From the NCBI RefSeq assembly GCF_023159225.1, contig NC_063168.1, positions 50,485,776 to 50,549,775 of the forward strand: 64,000 nt of DNA. Direction: 5' to 3'. Every line of letters begins with the position of its first letter. The first letter of the stretch is position 1. The notes under the pieces are model-generated. The model was not told the origin of the DNA, made no database searches, and saw nothing but the letters and a program-made list of their open reading frames with translations. A program made the position numbers and the translations under genes. This stretch comes from Perognathus longimembris pacificus (Eukaryota > Chordata > Mammalia > Rodentia > Heteromyidae). Positions 10,851-23,089 of the stretch are shown piece by piece.

Positions 10851-11915
10851 AGTGATTTGGATCCTCCACTAACTCATGAGTATATTCAACAAAACTTAAT
10901 TGCAAGAAGTACATGTGAGAAACTCATTAAAATGCACATTGTGATTACTAGATCTATGATAGAGTGTATGATTCTGATGGCTTCTTGATCCAGAGTATTT
11001 CTTCCTTAGATTCCTTTCTGGTTAGCCCAAGATTACTCCTTCTTCCTGACCCCTTTTGCTGAGATCCATTGCATAACGTTTTAGGGTTATAATTAACAAC
11101 TTCTAAATAAAGAGGCAGTTGGCCAGGATGACACTGTAAATTGGAAGTTTACCATCTCTTCTTGCAGGATGTCACCTTCTCTAACCTATCAAGATAATCT
11201 GGGCTCATTAGCGTTTTATTCTCCATGATGTTCTTCTTCTGGTTTGGTAGTTTTGAAGCCACTATCAGAATGTGCCTCCTGAGTTTTCCAGCAGTCACCT
11301 GGTAACCAGATTCTAAGTTTGTGCAAGCAGATGGACAGTTCCTCTACACTATGTCTGAGAAAATATGGGTTGCATCTTCTCTTTAGTTTTTGCCACATTA
11401 TGCTTTCAGTTTGTTCTTGGCTGACAGATAAAATTGGTGAATGGTCAGGATCAGTTTTATAGAGGATAAGGGTACTTTCAGGCAGAAGGAATAGTGGTTA
11501 AAATGCTAGCTAGATTAAATTTATTCCTTGCTAGCCTTGCAAAGGTGTTAACTATACTTTTGCAAAAATGTGGAGCTTTCTACCCTGTGTTAATTTTTTT
11601 CTGATTGCTCTGAATTTTACAAGTTGACTTCCTAAACATGTTTCTTTTATCTCTCACCCTACACTAGCAAGCAACATCATATTCATATTTTTGCCAACTT
11701 CTCTCTCTCTCTCTCTTACAATGTTTTGAGTATTTGGTAAGTATCTGGTTTTATAAAATTTTGAACTTGACTATAGTCTTCTGTATCTATACCAATGGGA
11801 ATTGTGGACCTCATTGTTGTTTACTAGGTTGACTTTGGGGAAAGCACATAGCATGGAATACATTTTTTAAAAATACAGTTTAAATTCACTGGGAGAAAAA
11901 TATATTGCCTCTATT
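10851..11915. other. No recognised element
   Basis: About 1 kb with no identifiable repeat except a short (CT)n run near 11700-11716. No coding signal. Confidence 0.45.
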
Positions 11916-11930
11916 AATAGAGCACATGAG

Positions 11931-12128
11931 GTCTGGATGTGGCTTAGTGGTAGATTTCTTGTCTAGCAATTGTGAAGCCCTGGATTAGATTCCTCAGGAC
12001 CAAATAAACAGAAAAAGCTGGAAGTGGAGCTGTGGCTCAAGTGGTAGAGTGCTATCCTGTACAAAAAAAGCTCAGGGACAGTTGTGAGGCACTGAGTTCA
12101 AGCCTTGGGATTGGCAAAAAAAAAAAAA
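11931..12128 (+). mobile_element. Older IDL-Geo SINE, sense, with decayed TSD
   Basis: The left monomer starts GTCTGGATGTGGCTTAGTGG and the right monomer has GTGGCTCAAGTGGTAGAG, ending in an A tail. The flanks AATAGAGCACATGA (11916-11929) and AATAGAGCATGTGA (12129-12142) agree at 12 of 14 positions. Divergence from the young copies (36.8 and 60.8 kb) shows an older insertion. Confidence 0.87.
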
Positions 12129-12484
12129 AATAGAGCATGTGAACTCTTTTAGCATCCATGAATAACTATTTCAGTAAACACTTGTTTTGTATCTCTACCT
12201 GAGGTCTGTTGAGATTACAAAAGAACTAAATAAATTTTTAATACTCACAAAAGAAAAGAAAAAGTTGGAAATGTAGATAACCTCTGAAACTTAGAGCAAA
12301 CTTTATTTTTGACCTTTTATATACCCTACCTCTCCTCACCGCTGCAATTATGCTTTCTTCATTAGTAAAGATATTATCTTCAGGACTCTAAAAGAAATCT
12401 CATAGAATCTCAGAAAGGTATCTGAGTCTTCCCTTGTGACACATAGAAAAGCAAGTTCACCTCCTTTCTGGTCCTTTGCTAAGA

Positions 12485-12740
12485 TGGGGCTTATCAGAAT
12501 CTAGGGAGGGTAAGGAGGAGCATAGAAATAGTGGGACAAAGGGTAAACAAATGAAGCGATGATACTCACTAGACACTGTTGAAAATGAACTATGCAACTT
12601 GGGGGCGGTAATCAGGAGGGAAAAACAGAAGAACTATAGAGAAGAGGTGACACTATTCAAAAAAATGTACCTCAATACCTGACTTACATAACTCTCACCC
12701 TTCTGTATATCACCTTTACAATACCAATAAAAAAACACAG
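12485..12740 (+). mobile_element. Diverged L1 3' UTR, sense
   Basis: Shows the same order as better-kept tails: ATAGTGGGACAAAGGGTAAA, ACTATGCAACTTGGGGG, a purine-rich middle, AATGTACCTCAATACCTGAC and CACCTTTACAATACCAATAA. Many substitutions. It resembles the 62.3-kb copy more than the young type. Confidence 0.7.
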
Positions 12741-13349
12741 AAAAAAATCAATCGTAATGCCAGTGAGTTCTAGAAATTGATATTTCCATCTTGATTTATA
12801 TCTGTGAAGACAACTCATGTGGCAAGTATACAAACCTAGTATTAGCCAACGTGAAATGTTCTGTTATTAGTGTTCTGCTTTCCACTCACATAATGTTTCT
12901 GTTTGAATTGGGAAGAGCTGTTCCTTTGTGTCAAATCATCAACAGATTCACTCTTAGGAAAGCACAAAATATCTAGTGTATGAGGAAGAAGTTGAGAGAG
13001 ATCCCATAATTTCCTCAAGGTCACAGAGGATGTGAGTCACAACAGTGCTTAAGCTTTCACTTCCTGTTTAGAACACTATGGTTAAGCTATCTGTACACAT
13101 TTCTAAAGGTGAATGTGATTTTCAAAGTGTTTCATTTTCTCTTCAAAAAGTTAAAAAAAACAACAACCCCAAACTCCATTTTGACAAGCCCTCTGGCTAC
13201 AGTTCACATTTCTCTATAGACAGCAGTCTAAGGAAGTCTGATAAAAGATGAAATATGCATTTGGGAAACAAGAATGTGCTCTGAAACTGGCCCCTTTTCA
13301 GTTTTAGAACAATTAAAACTTTTACCTTTGTTATTTCATTTTTTATTTT

Positions 13350-13587
13350 ATTTTTCTAATCCTGGGGCTTGAACTCAGGGTCTAGATGCTGTCCTTGAGT
13401 TTTTGTGTGTGTGTGTGTGTGTGTTCATTCTACCATATGAATCATAGATCTACTTCCAGCTTTGTGGTGGTTATTTGGAAATAAGAGTTTCATGGACTTT
13501 CTTGTTTGGGCTGCCTTTAAACTGTGATCCTCAGATCTCAGCCACCTGAATAGCTAGGATTACAGGCATTAACCACCGGTACCTGGC
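13350..13587 (-). mobile_element. 7SL-tRNA composite SINE (B1-dID-like), antisense
   Basis: The reverse strand begins with a 7SL/B1-like monomer (its B-box region reads here as TCCTCAGATCTCAGCC, GGATTACAGGC) and continues into a right monomer matching the Geo half of IDL-Geo (CTTGAACTCAGGGTC, CTACCA). A (GT)n run at 13405-13424 has expanded inside the right monomer. B1 followed by an ID-related half is the structure of the rodent B1-dID family. Confidence 0.75.
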
Positions 13588-13589
13588 TA

Positions 13590-14570
13590 TTAGTTATTTT
13601 TCATACCTCAACTACCAAGAAATGATGCATTATCATCCTTCCCATGTGGCAAAGCCGTTTTTATGACTATGCAGAAACCAAAGGTAGAAACCAAAAGAAG
13701 ACAGGGTATCAGATCTGGTGTGTATGTGTGTATGTGTATCCTTGATGGCTGGTATATTCTATCCTACAGCCCGCTAGAACTTTTCTTATTTCTGAGTTTC
13801 CTTAAGATATCAGTTTGACTCTATTGCACATTAGTTCTATCTAAAACTATTACAGAACATTTAGGTACGGTTTAGGAAATACATCTACATCAGTCTTTTT
13901 ATTCACCTTTACAGTAACCTTATTATAGATAAGCAGCATTAACTCTATGTACTAGGAATATCAAGTCCACATAGCAGTCAATTTATTTAGAGTCACACAG
14001 CAATTTAAAGTGTGAAGTTAGAGTTGCGGTTGGAAGCCAGTCTGGCTCATGAGGACTGCATCATGACATTGCCCTTGCCTTGTTTCTACAGCTCTCAATG
14101 TCCTAATTTGTGGTTTGGGAGGTCTTTATTTCCTTACCGGTGCTCTGAAATTTGTTCTGCCATATTAATCATAAAATCTGTTTGGATTAATGTTGAAAGA
14201 GGTCACCAAATTCCTTGTAAGTTGCCAGCTAGAATTATTTAACACTTGCCAGAAGATTCCCTTTGGGAAGTTCTGATTTGATAATTGGAAAATTATGCTG
14301 GTGGAAATTCTGAGGTTGAACCACTTCAATCAGCTTTTACCTACCCTTCCAGCCTATCTCATGGCTAACACGAATATGGGCAGCCAATCTGCAAACCTGG
14401 AGACTGAGCCTCAGGAAAACCTTATTCTGGAAAAAGATTTGATTTCAATGGGAAGTGACTTGAATCTTGATCTTGAGCTGCAAAAGCTTTCTTCTTTTGA
14501 GAAGAAAGTCACTGGGAAGTAATGTATCTTTATCTGAGTTTCCAATAAACAAAATTATATACAAATATTT
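13590..14570. other. No recognised element
   Basis: No repeat identified. A 75-codon open stretch at 14295-14522 (plus strand) has no similarity I recognise, no Kozak or splice context that I can defend, and is within chance length for this composition. Confidence 0.4.
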
Positions 14571-14972
<402 letters not shown>

Positions 14973-15820
14973 TAAGGCTTGATTCTAAGAAATGGAGATG
15001 TTCTGTCCTCGGTGGATTCTCAGCACTTAGGCAACTATAAGAGACTTCCTATATGGTCAGTGATTTGCTGCTCTAAAGGTGACCCAAGGAAGATGTGAGC
15101 TATTCCAAGAAGAAACTATCAGTTGTTGCCGAAAGATCCAAAGCTGTACCTCACTTTCTGAAAACATCCTTTATAAAACCAATACTTTAACACATGAGTA
15201 GTTAGGAATTATCTCTGCATATTAATAGCATTTATTACTTCATAAAAGGTCCAATGGACTGCCACTTTAAATAGGTAGTTCCCCTAATGAGCTAAAAATA
15301 AAATTTAATTCTTAAAGACTTCTCAGAACCAGTATCACCAATAATAGTATTATTATAACTTTAGAGAGTTAGATGATTCTTTTTATTTACAGAGTAGCTA
15401 GGTGCTTTTCTATTTTTTTATATTAGAAGACATAAAACAGGAAGCTTTCAAGTTAGCTGATAATGAGAAGTTATATTACTGGTATGGTTTATCATTTGCA
15501 TTGCTTTCAGATAGCCCCCCCCCATTGTGACTCCACCCTTTCCATGTACCTGCGAGGTCACAGAGGAAGGCACTAATACTCCAGCAAAAGCCCAGAAAGA
15601 TAGGCACATGCATTTTAAGATTTAAGTAGAACTACACATTTTTCTTTTACATAGTTTCTATGATAAAGAAAAAATTGTGTATATTTGTCCAACCCAACAC
15701 GATGTGTTTTTATATCTACATTCTTGAATGACTAATTCAACCTAATTAACCTAGGTATGATATCAAAATTTTTGTTTAAGAATACACAAAAGTCTCTTTG
15801 CTTAGTGATTTTCAAGAATA
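14973..15820. other. No recognised element
   Basis: AT-rich DNA, with an isolated run of nine C at about 15517-15525. No repeat family or gene seen. Confidence 0.45.
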
Positions 15821-15829
15821 TAATACATT

Positions 15830-16890
15830 ATTAGGTATAGTTGCATTGCTGTGCTCTTTGACAAACATCACAAACCATCATCATTCTTGCCTTCATTCTC
15901 CTGGTATTCATCAGTTTATTCTCTGTTTTATGTGTTTGATTTTTGTTTTTATAGTCTACCTTTAACAGATCCATAGTACTTGCTTTTTTGGGTCTTGTTT
16001 ATTTCACTTAACATAAGGTCCTACAGGTTCACCCAAGTTCTTGTATATGACTGAATAGAATTCTATTTGTGTGTATATATATATAATGTTATTATGTGGT
16101 CACCTACCAAGGGACACTTGATCCTTGCCAATTGTGTTGAATAATGCTTCAGGTGAAAGTGAGTACAAAGGTATCTTCCAGATACTGATACCATTTCTTT
16201 GTATATATACAAAGATTGCTAGATTGTTAGCTCATTATTAATGATAAGTTATTAATTTATATTGATGTCAGCAGTGTCAAATTTCCCTTTTCTTGTCATC
16301 TTCCCTGATATTTATCTTCCGTTTTCTAATAATAGTGATTCTAGTAGTTGTAGGATGATATCTCAATGTGGGTTATATTTGTATTTCCCTATTTAATGAT
16401 TTGAGTTTCCTTTTCATATATCACTTGGAAATTTGTATGTCTTTTTTTTGAGAAATGTATATTTACACCATTTGCCAATTTTTTAGGTGGACCTTTTTTC
16501 CCTTTTGTTATAGAGTCACGTGGTTTTCTCATGTATTTTGGATATTAACTCTGCCCTTCTCAGAAGTGTGTTTGCAAGTAATTCTGCAATGTAGTGTAGG
16601 TGGCTTTACTTCTTTTTTTTTTTTTTTTTTTTGGCCAGTCCTGGGCCTTGGACTCAGGGCCTGAGCACTGTCCCTGGCTTCTTCCCGCTCAAGGCTAGCA
16701 CTCTGCCACTTGAGCCACAGCGCCACTTCTGGCCGTTTTCTGTATATGTGGTGCTGGGGAATCGAACCTAGGGCCTCGTGTATCCGAGGCAGGCACTCTT
16801 GCCACTAGGCTATATCCCCAGCCTACTTCTTTTGATTGTTTCATCAGTAGAGCTGAGCATTCTTTGCCTCTGCTTTTGTGTTTGTATAAG
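15830..16890 (-). mobile_element. Ancient L1 (L1M-like), antisense, ORF2 3' part
   Basis: Read in reverse, it covers the 3' part of ORF2: CACTTAACATAAGGTCC, GGACACTTGATCCTTGCC, GATACTGATACCATTTC and TTTTGGATATTAACTCTGCC are landmarks shared by old mammalian L1s. No open frame survives. An IDL-Geo SINE (16617-16823) splits it. Confidence 0.75.
16617..16823 (-). mobile_element. IDL-Geo SINE, antisense, with 10-bp TSD
   Basis: T-rich start, then the reverse of the right and left monomers (GGCCAGTCCTGGGCC ... GGCTATATCCCCAGCC). TACTTCTTTT repeats at 16607-16616 and 16824-16833. It lies inside the ancient L1 at 15.83-16.89 kb. CpG sites such as AATCGAACC are kept, suggesting a fairly young copy. 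Confidence 0.92.
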
Positions 16891-16904
16891 CCAGCTTCAT
16901 GTTA

Positions 16905-17210
16905 CTATAAGGAAATAGCTGATATAATTGATTTATAAATAGAAAGGGTTTGTGTTGACTTCTGGATCTGGAGATTGCAGTGGAAGATCAGGTGACTCTT
17001 CTTATTCTGAAACCCTATCAAGGGTAGCACAACTTTTTGGGAACATGTGACAAGGTAAACTGTTTACGTCAATATCAGGAAGAAGAGAGATAGAATACAA
17101 GATGGTGGCCCCTTCAAATGACGCTCCTCTAGTGACTAGTGAAGGAATGGCTAGCACTGTCTCACTGACATTCATGCAGCATGTCTGTCAATCTCCTTGA
17201 CTAGGACTCT
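16905..17210 (+). mobile_element. MaLR/ERVL-like LTR remnant (tentative)
   Basis: GGAAATAGCTGATATAATTG, AGAAAGGGTTTGTGTTGAC and the following GGAGATTGCAGTGG block follow the order of MaLR-type LTR sequence seen more clearly at 57.58 kb. Heavily decayed, and the ends are unclear. Confidence 0.35.
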
Positions 17211-17336
17211 AGTTTCTCTTGACATTTCTCTTGTTTTTAATGTAATTAGAATCTCACTATACTTTAAAATGCCATTTATGTACTATTATTTAAACAGTAA
17301 CATTAAGTTCATACATTTTACTTAAATCTTATTCTT

Positions 17337-17530
17337 TTTTCTCCAATGGCACTGAGAATTGAACTCAGGGCCTCACACTTGCTAGGTAGGCACTCTTGAC
17401 ACTTGAACCATCCCCCAGTCCCCCCACTTTTTTGTCAGTCGTGGGGCTTGAACTCTGGGCCTGGGCGCTGTCTCTGAGCTCTTCAGTTCAAGGCTAGCAC
17501 TCTACCACTTGAGCCACAGTGCCACTTCCA
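17337..17530 (-). mobile_element. ID-like monomer next to Geo-type right module, antisense
   Basis: 17340-17420 is a reversed ID/tRNA-like unit (GAATTGAACTCAGGGCC ... CTTGAACCAT). 17425-17527 is a reversed Geo module (GGGGCTTGAACTCTGGG ... CCACTTGAGCCACAGTGCC). On the sense strand the order is Geo then ID, the reverse of IDL-Geo. The outer end reads GGGCTGGGGATGGAAGTGG, as if an IDL head were fused to Geo by deletion. Confidence 0.6.
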
Positions 17531-17574
17531 TCCCCAGCCCTTTTTGTTCTAGTAATTTTACAAATAGAGTTTTA

Positions 17575-17782
17575 CATTTTTTTTTGCCTGAGCTGGCCTG
17601 GACCATGATCCTCTTATCTATAATTCTCACATAGCTGAGATGACAGACATCCACCATCATGTACTGCTATTAGTTGAGCTGAAGTCTTGCATTTTGTTGG
17701 GTGGGCCTTGAATCTTAATTCTCCCAACCGAAAACTTCTAGATGTCTGGGATTATAGGTGTGAGCCACCACACACGGCCCCA
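17575..17782 (-). mobile_element. Two 7SL/B1-like monomers in tandem, antisense
   Basis: Two reversed B1-like units follow each other: GGCCTGGACCATGATCCTC ... GAGATGACAGACATCC, and GGCCTTGAATCTTAATTC ... GGGATTATAGGTGTGAGCC. 38.69-39.03 kb has a comparable arrangement. It may be a dimeric 7SL SINE or two insertions side by side. Confidence 0.5.
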
Positions 17783-17784
17783 AA

Positions 17785-19000
17785 GTTTTATTCTAAACTC
17801 AATGTTTAAAGAATAATAATGTCTAAATAACTAATAAATGTGAGATGTGAAGGTACTAGAACAGGGAATAGAATACAAGTCCATTTTAAAGAGAAATGCC
17901 CCATGGCTTGGAAAACTATTAGATGCTGGAGGATTTTAGTGGCTAATTTTCTCATATATGGTTATGAGATTTAAAATATTATTTTTGATTCATTGCAATC
18001 AGAGATTTAAATCTTTTGAAACTTTTTTGGACTGTAAACCAGGTCAGCTTGGATAAATGTTGTCCATAGTACTGTAAAGAAATTATTTTACAGTTAGTGT
18101 GTTCTGTTTTGTGTATATCAACAGACTAGCAGTAATCATGTTGTTTAAAAACTTCAGTATCATTACTTTCTCCCTTGGTTAGCTGGGTCTATAATTTGTT
18201 GCAAAGAAAACAGTGATAAAATATTACCTATTAAAGAAAGCTTTATTCTTCCTGCATAATCATAACAAGAGAATTCAAGGTGAAGAAAATGAAGGCAAAA
18301 GCAAAACTGTACTTTCCACTCACAGAATCCATTTTGGTGCATTGGGAGCTAGTCAGAACCTTGTGATTGAGAAAGTTTGAGTGGTTTTAGTTCACAGACC
18401 ATTGGCAATGTCAAGGAACCTAGAAATGATGAACCACTATATGAACACAGAGGAGAGTTTGTCTCTTATCCTTCTTGAATTAACTGAATTTAGGTAATGA
18501 TACATAAAAATCCCTGATGCATGTGATCTCAAACATTGGAAGAATATTCAGAAATGTAAGTAAGACTCTTATTTTCATCTTTATTAAATAATTACTTTCA
18601 TCATGGTCATTAGCAGAGTCCCTTAAGACAGCATGCAACTTTATAATTATTTTTCTTTTGTGAAAATATTGTCTCTGTCCTCTTTTAAAAACACCTGCAT
18701 TTTATTTAAAGGACTATTTACATAAAGTTGTTGTTATGGGTGATTGCTCTGTTTGTTTTTATCCTACTTTTTCAATTATTTATATAACTCACAACATTTT
18801 AAGGCAGAATCTAATTCCCCTCCCCCAAATGAAGGCCTATGCAGTTCCATTGGATCTGAACTTTCTAATGAAACACCATTTAGAAGCAAGAGGATGGTAT
18901 GTATCATTCTTCTTCCTCTTTGTTGGTAACTGTACTGTCATTCATTAAAGCAATAGTAAATTTAAGATGCTAGATCCATTTTAAGTTTGCCATAACTTTT
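17785..19000. other. No recognised element
   Basis: About 1.2 kb with no repeat or coding signal that I can identify. Confidence 0.45.
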
Positions 19001-19001
19001 A

Positions 19002-19120
19002 TTTTTTAATTAATTAATTAATTAATTTTCTTATTTATTGTCAAATTGATGTACAGAGAGGTTACAGTTTCATACGTTAGGCATTGGATTCATTTCTTGT
19101 ACTGTTTGTTACCTCCTCCT
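19002..19120 (-). mobile_element. Ultra-short L1 3' tail, antisense, with near-perfect TSD
   Basis: A T/A-rich end with (TTAA)n, then TTATTGTCAAATTGATGTAC, GTTACAGTTTCATACGTTAG and ACTGTTTGTTACCTCCTCC. The flanks ATAACTTTTA (18992-19001) and ATGACTTTTA (19121-19130) match at 9 of 10. About 119 bp in total. Confidence 0.85.
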
Positions 19121-19130
19121 ATGACTTTTA

Positions 19131-21290
19131 GAAGGAAGAATTACAACTAGGAGCACATAAAGGGAATCTAGCCATTTTGTTTCATAATCTATCTGTGTGC
19201 ATTGTATAGATGTGTTGATGACATTGTATTATGAAGTATTCTAGATGAAGGAAGAGGGAGGGAATGGCAATATCCAGGTTAACTGGGCCCCTTTGTTTTT
19301 CGTGCAGAGTTATCAACTAAATCTTCAGTGCAGACAGTAATTACTATGAAAACATATCACGTATAAAAAAGGGAAAAGTGTGAGCCACATAGTTTCTGCA
19401 TAAGAAAAGTAGACCAGGAAAATTAGGCAAAAGAACAGAACCAGGTAATGAATTTTTGGAAACCCAGGAGCAAATGACCAGTGCAATCTGCCCCTTCATT
19501 ACTACTTAAGCTCTCAGCAGGTATGAAGAGTGGCTCCTTGCTTACTCCTTATTATTAGAAGTCACTATAGACTCATTGTGACTTTAACTGCCTATGCTGA
19601 GAAGTCCTTTAGGTTCCTGAGGTATATGGAAGCTGCCTATTATGCACCTAGAATGTCAGATATTCTGCAATCAAGGGAATATTTCCCTACAAAAAATATC
19701 ATAAAATTTTATTCATATAATTGGGATATATTTTACCTATCTCCATAAATTACTATATTATTCTTTTAAGGTATTCTTTTCTGAAATAAATCTGAAGGTG
19801 TTTGGTAGCAGAATGAGAATATGATAAGTCTGAAGAAACTTTTAGGGTTTAATTGGAAAAAATGTTAAAGAAATCTGAATGACTGAATAAATAAACACAG
19901 CAAGCGAGCCCTTTGGGCATGATTGTCTTTGATAAGATTTAGAGAAATCCAAAAGTTATGTCACTAAGGCAACCAGTAAGTGTAATTATAGAAACTAAGA
20001 ACTGATTCTACAAAATTGTTCTTTCAAGCTATTAATTATTCTTCTGATAGAGAATGCTATATAGAACTATGGCTAAGGCTAAATTTGGGCACATTTAAGT
20101 TTATATAAAATCTTTGAATGTCTTTTTCTACCTTTGGTATATTTTAATATTTCTTTCAAGCATGCTATGTACAAGAAACATGTATTCATAGGGCATCTCA
20201 TTTTATGGGGAATGTTATTTTAACCTTTTTTGGAGGGTTTCTTTGTAATCTACTCTAGGTATTAGAGATACCTTGAGGTACATCCTTGAGTACTTTAATG
20301 TTTCAATCTCATTAAATGCCTGTGATCATAAATTAGAGAAAAGAGACAAATTTAAGGAGATATAACTGAACACCAGTGTTGCTGTTTCCTCCAGGGTATA
20401 CAAACATATGATCTGATTCTTCCCCTTTTTAATGAAAAAGCTTTAAATATGAACCTATATTTTAGGATACTAATTGCTATAATTTGTTGCAAAAATAAAT
20501 GATAATATTCTCAGTCCAAGGTAGGTTGTGGGAAAAGAAATGATAGGATAAAGGATGGAAAACATTTTCATTTGTACTTGTGTAATGGCTATTTTATAGC
20601 ATCCTGGAACGTAAAGCTTTATGCGGTTCTAAAGAATGAAAAAAAATTCCCATTTGTGCTTAGGTGGACAAAGATTTATCCACTATCCTAAGAGCATACT
20701 GTCAGGACTCCTTATGACACCATAAAAGGGTTGTTAAATAATTGTGGCATTGGCAAATATATCCTGCATGTTGACCATTCTGAATCCAATTTCAGTGACA
20801 TGGCTATACCCCAGGCAGTTACAAATGAACCCGAAAACTGTCAGATTCTCACAGCTTGTACTAAATGTTGCTGAGAGCAGTTACCATTTTTAAAAGGCTC
20901 TTTCCATACCCAAAGAATTCTCCAGATATGTTGACAGAATAATAATAGGCTTTATTATCTTTAACACAAGACTGTCAGTAGATAAACAGAATCTTAGATG
21001 CTATTCTTATATACAAATATGCTCCTAGCTTTTTTTTTTTTTGAGTGGTGTGATTCACTTTTAAAAATACAAATAGCAGGGTCATCTAGAGTGAGAAACT
21101 AATTGTCCAGCACTTGCCAAACTTCATTCAGTTTCCTGTAAACAGTAACAGCTTTCAAACTGCTAAAAATATCCAGTACTAACTTACTAAAAGATGGTGC
21201 TTCCAGCTAGAATCTCAGTTCACGTTAAATGAAGAACAGGTGTTGTATTTAAACTATTTATATTTAAAGGGCACCAGTGATCAAGCATAC
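19131..21290. other. No recognised element
   Basis: About 2.2 kb of AT-rich DNA, with no repeat family, exon or RNA gene identified. Confidence 0.45.
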
Positions 21291-21291
21291 A

Positions 21292-21292
<1 letters not shown>

Positions 21293-21333
<41 letters not shown>
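21293..21333. repeat. (AC)20 microsatellite
   Basis: An uninterrupted run of about 20 AC units, so likely polymorphic. Confidence 0.97.
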
Positions 21334-21335
<2 letters not shown>

Positions 21336-21944
21336 AAATGAAGGAAGTGACTAGATGCAATATATCATTTGGCAGGAACAGTACAAGCTTTCAAATATAA
21401 AAGCTGTTCAAAAGAATTATGTTGGAGGCTTACTATGACTAGGACATCAATAAGCAAAGAAATTAATGTACAGAGTCAGGAAAGCATTGCTTTGCCAGAA
21501 CATGTTACTTCATTTTGATGCACATTGGACTGAATTTCATTAAATGAAAGTCTCAAAGTCCTGCATAATTTCCACGGAATCAACAGGAGAACTCAAGGAT
21601 ACAAGCAATAATTATTTCATTAGAGCTATAGTTAAATTAAAAACAAGTATAAGAAAATCAGTGACATCTCTTGCAGTACAGTAAGTGTCATCATAGACTT
21701 TTATATCCATAAGGCTAGGAAGAATTGCATTATATTAGAGGAGGAGGAGGAGGGAGAAACAGAACAGCATCTCATAGAGCTCCTATACATCAACTGAGCC
21801 TTTGCCCTTTTTACCTCTTCTCTACTTTCTCCCATTGTCTACTTCTGGGGCCAGAAGATTAGAAAGCCTTGAAGAAGGCCTGGGATGATAGCTGGTTGAT
21901 GCAGAAAACAAAAGACCCTACCTGAAAAACAAATAAAGCAAGAA

Positions 21945-22022
21945 ATTCTGGAGAAATGGTTCAGCAGTAGAGCATCTGCTTATGAAGGTCCCTGAGTTGA
22001 AACGCCAGTACTGCCAAAAATA
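21945..22022 (+). mobile_element. ID-like tRNA-derived SINE monomer, sense
   Basis: AAATGGTTCAGCAGTAGAGC is A-box-like and CTGAGTTGAAACGCC is B-box-like, followed by an A-rich tail with AAATAAATG units. It looks like a free ID monomer and has no right-hand module. Confidence 0.55.
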
Positions 22023-22024
22023 AA

Positions 22025-23010
22025 TGAATAGATAAACAAGCAAATAAAATAAGTAAGCTTATAGAATTACTTAAAGTATTACTGAGTAGTAGAAGGTACT
22101 GGTGCTGAGCTTAGAGAAATCAGAGGAATGATTTCATAGTTCAGCTGGCTAGGGTATCCACGAAAATGTAAATAAAATAAATAAGTAGTTATGTGTTTTT
22201 GTATTTTGTATAATTGGGCTAATAACTCTTATCTATGCCAATCATAGAGGATGCTTCTAAGCAGCAGTCCTTATTCCAGGAACAATGGTGGAATACTGTT
22301 GGGTTCATTATGCAGATCACACTTGCTGTAAGAGAAGGAAAATTTGCACTTCATTCTGATTTTTTTCATTTCCTCTTGTAAATATGAGCATACATTATGC
22401 CTCTTCTAGTTTTCTCTGAATACTTGTTTAATGTCTCTGAACTCTTCTGTATTTTTTAACTTTATCACATAGACATTGTCTACTCTTATGTACAAAGACT
22501 GTAAAGGAAGATAATGTGACTTTCTTGGTCATGTATCCACATCTGCTTTGGTCTAGGCACAAGTAGGGTCTTTAGGACAGAGTACTTCTAGGAAATAAAG
22601 GAGGTAGGGGACTTTTCTCAAGGTTGAGCTGTGTAATATTAGAAGCTGCATCCTGGGATTAATACAAATATTTCCAAAAAGAACATTTGATGCTTTTCTC
22701 TTTTTAAAATGATCACCTCCAGACAAAAATATTATTCACCATTTTTTTCTTTCTTATCTAATCAATGATCAAAGGCAGTTTATATACACAAGATGAATTC
22801 CCAGTTAAGATCAAGAAAAGCAATATTTTAAAGCTATGAAAATCTCAAGTAGGAAATAAAACTGAGTCTTTATTTCACATTTCTTTGTATTAGTATTAAG
22901 TTTCCCCTAGGGTTACTGTAAACATGAGACACCATAATAGTTTTTACCTTTTAACTCATCTGTGTGACTTCCAGTACCCACCTATTTCCTGGTAATACTA
23001 TAATTTTGAT
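22025..23010. other. No recognised element
   Basis: Nothing identifiable beyond the A-rich tail of the ID-like unit. No coding signal. Confidence 0.4.
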
Positions 23011-23031
23011 ACCATTCTAATTATCTTATTA

Positions 23032-23071
23032 GTCTACGACCATACCACCCTGAACATGCCCGATCTCGTCT
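23032..23071 (+). pseudogene. 5S rRNA retropseudogene fragment (nt 1-40), no A tail, 16-bp TSD
   Basis: The 40 bp correspond to nucleotides 1-40 of mammalian 5S rRNA as I know it (GTCTAC...CATACCACCCTGAAC...GATCTCGTCT), with changes at about positions 8, 25 and 26. TCTAATTATCTTATTA occurs at 23016-23031 and again at 23069-23084. The last three bases of the 5S part (TCT) coincide with the start of the second TSD copy, which indicates microhomology. There is no A tail. The internal promoter of 5S lies beyond nt 40, so it cannot be an active gene. It fits the class of tailless retropseudogenes. Confidence 0.9.
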
Positions 23072-23089
23072 AATTATCTTATTATTCAT

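Noticed and set aside
15517..15525. C homopolymer as possible G-quadruplex
   Set aside because: A single run of nine; no further G tracts nearby to form a quadruplex.
23032..23071. Possible functional 5S rRNA gene
   Set aside because: Only 40 of about 120 nt are present, the internal promoter is absent, and TSDs show retroposition.
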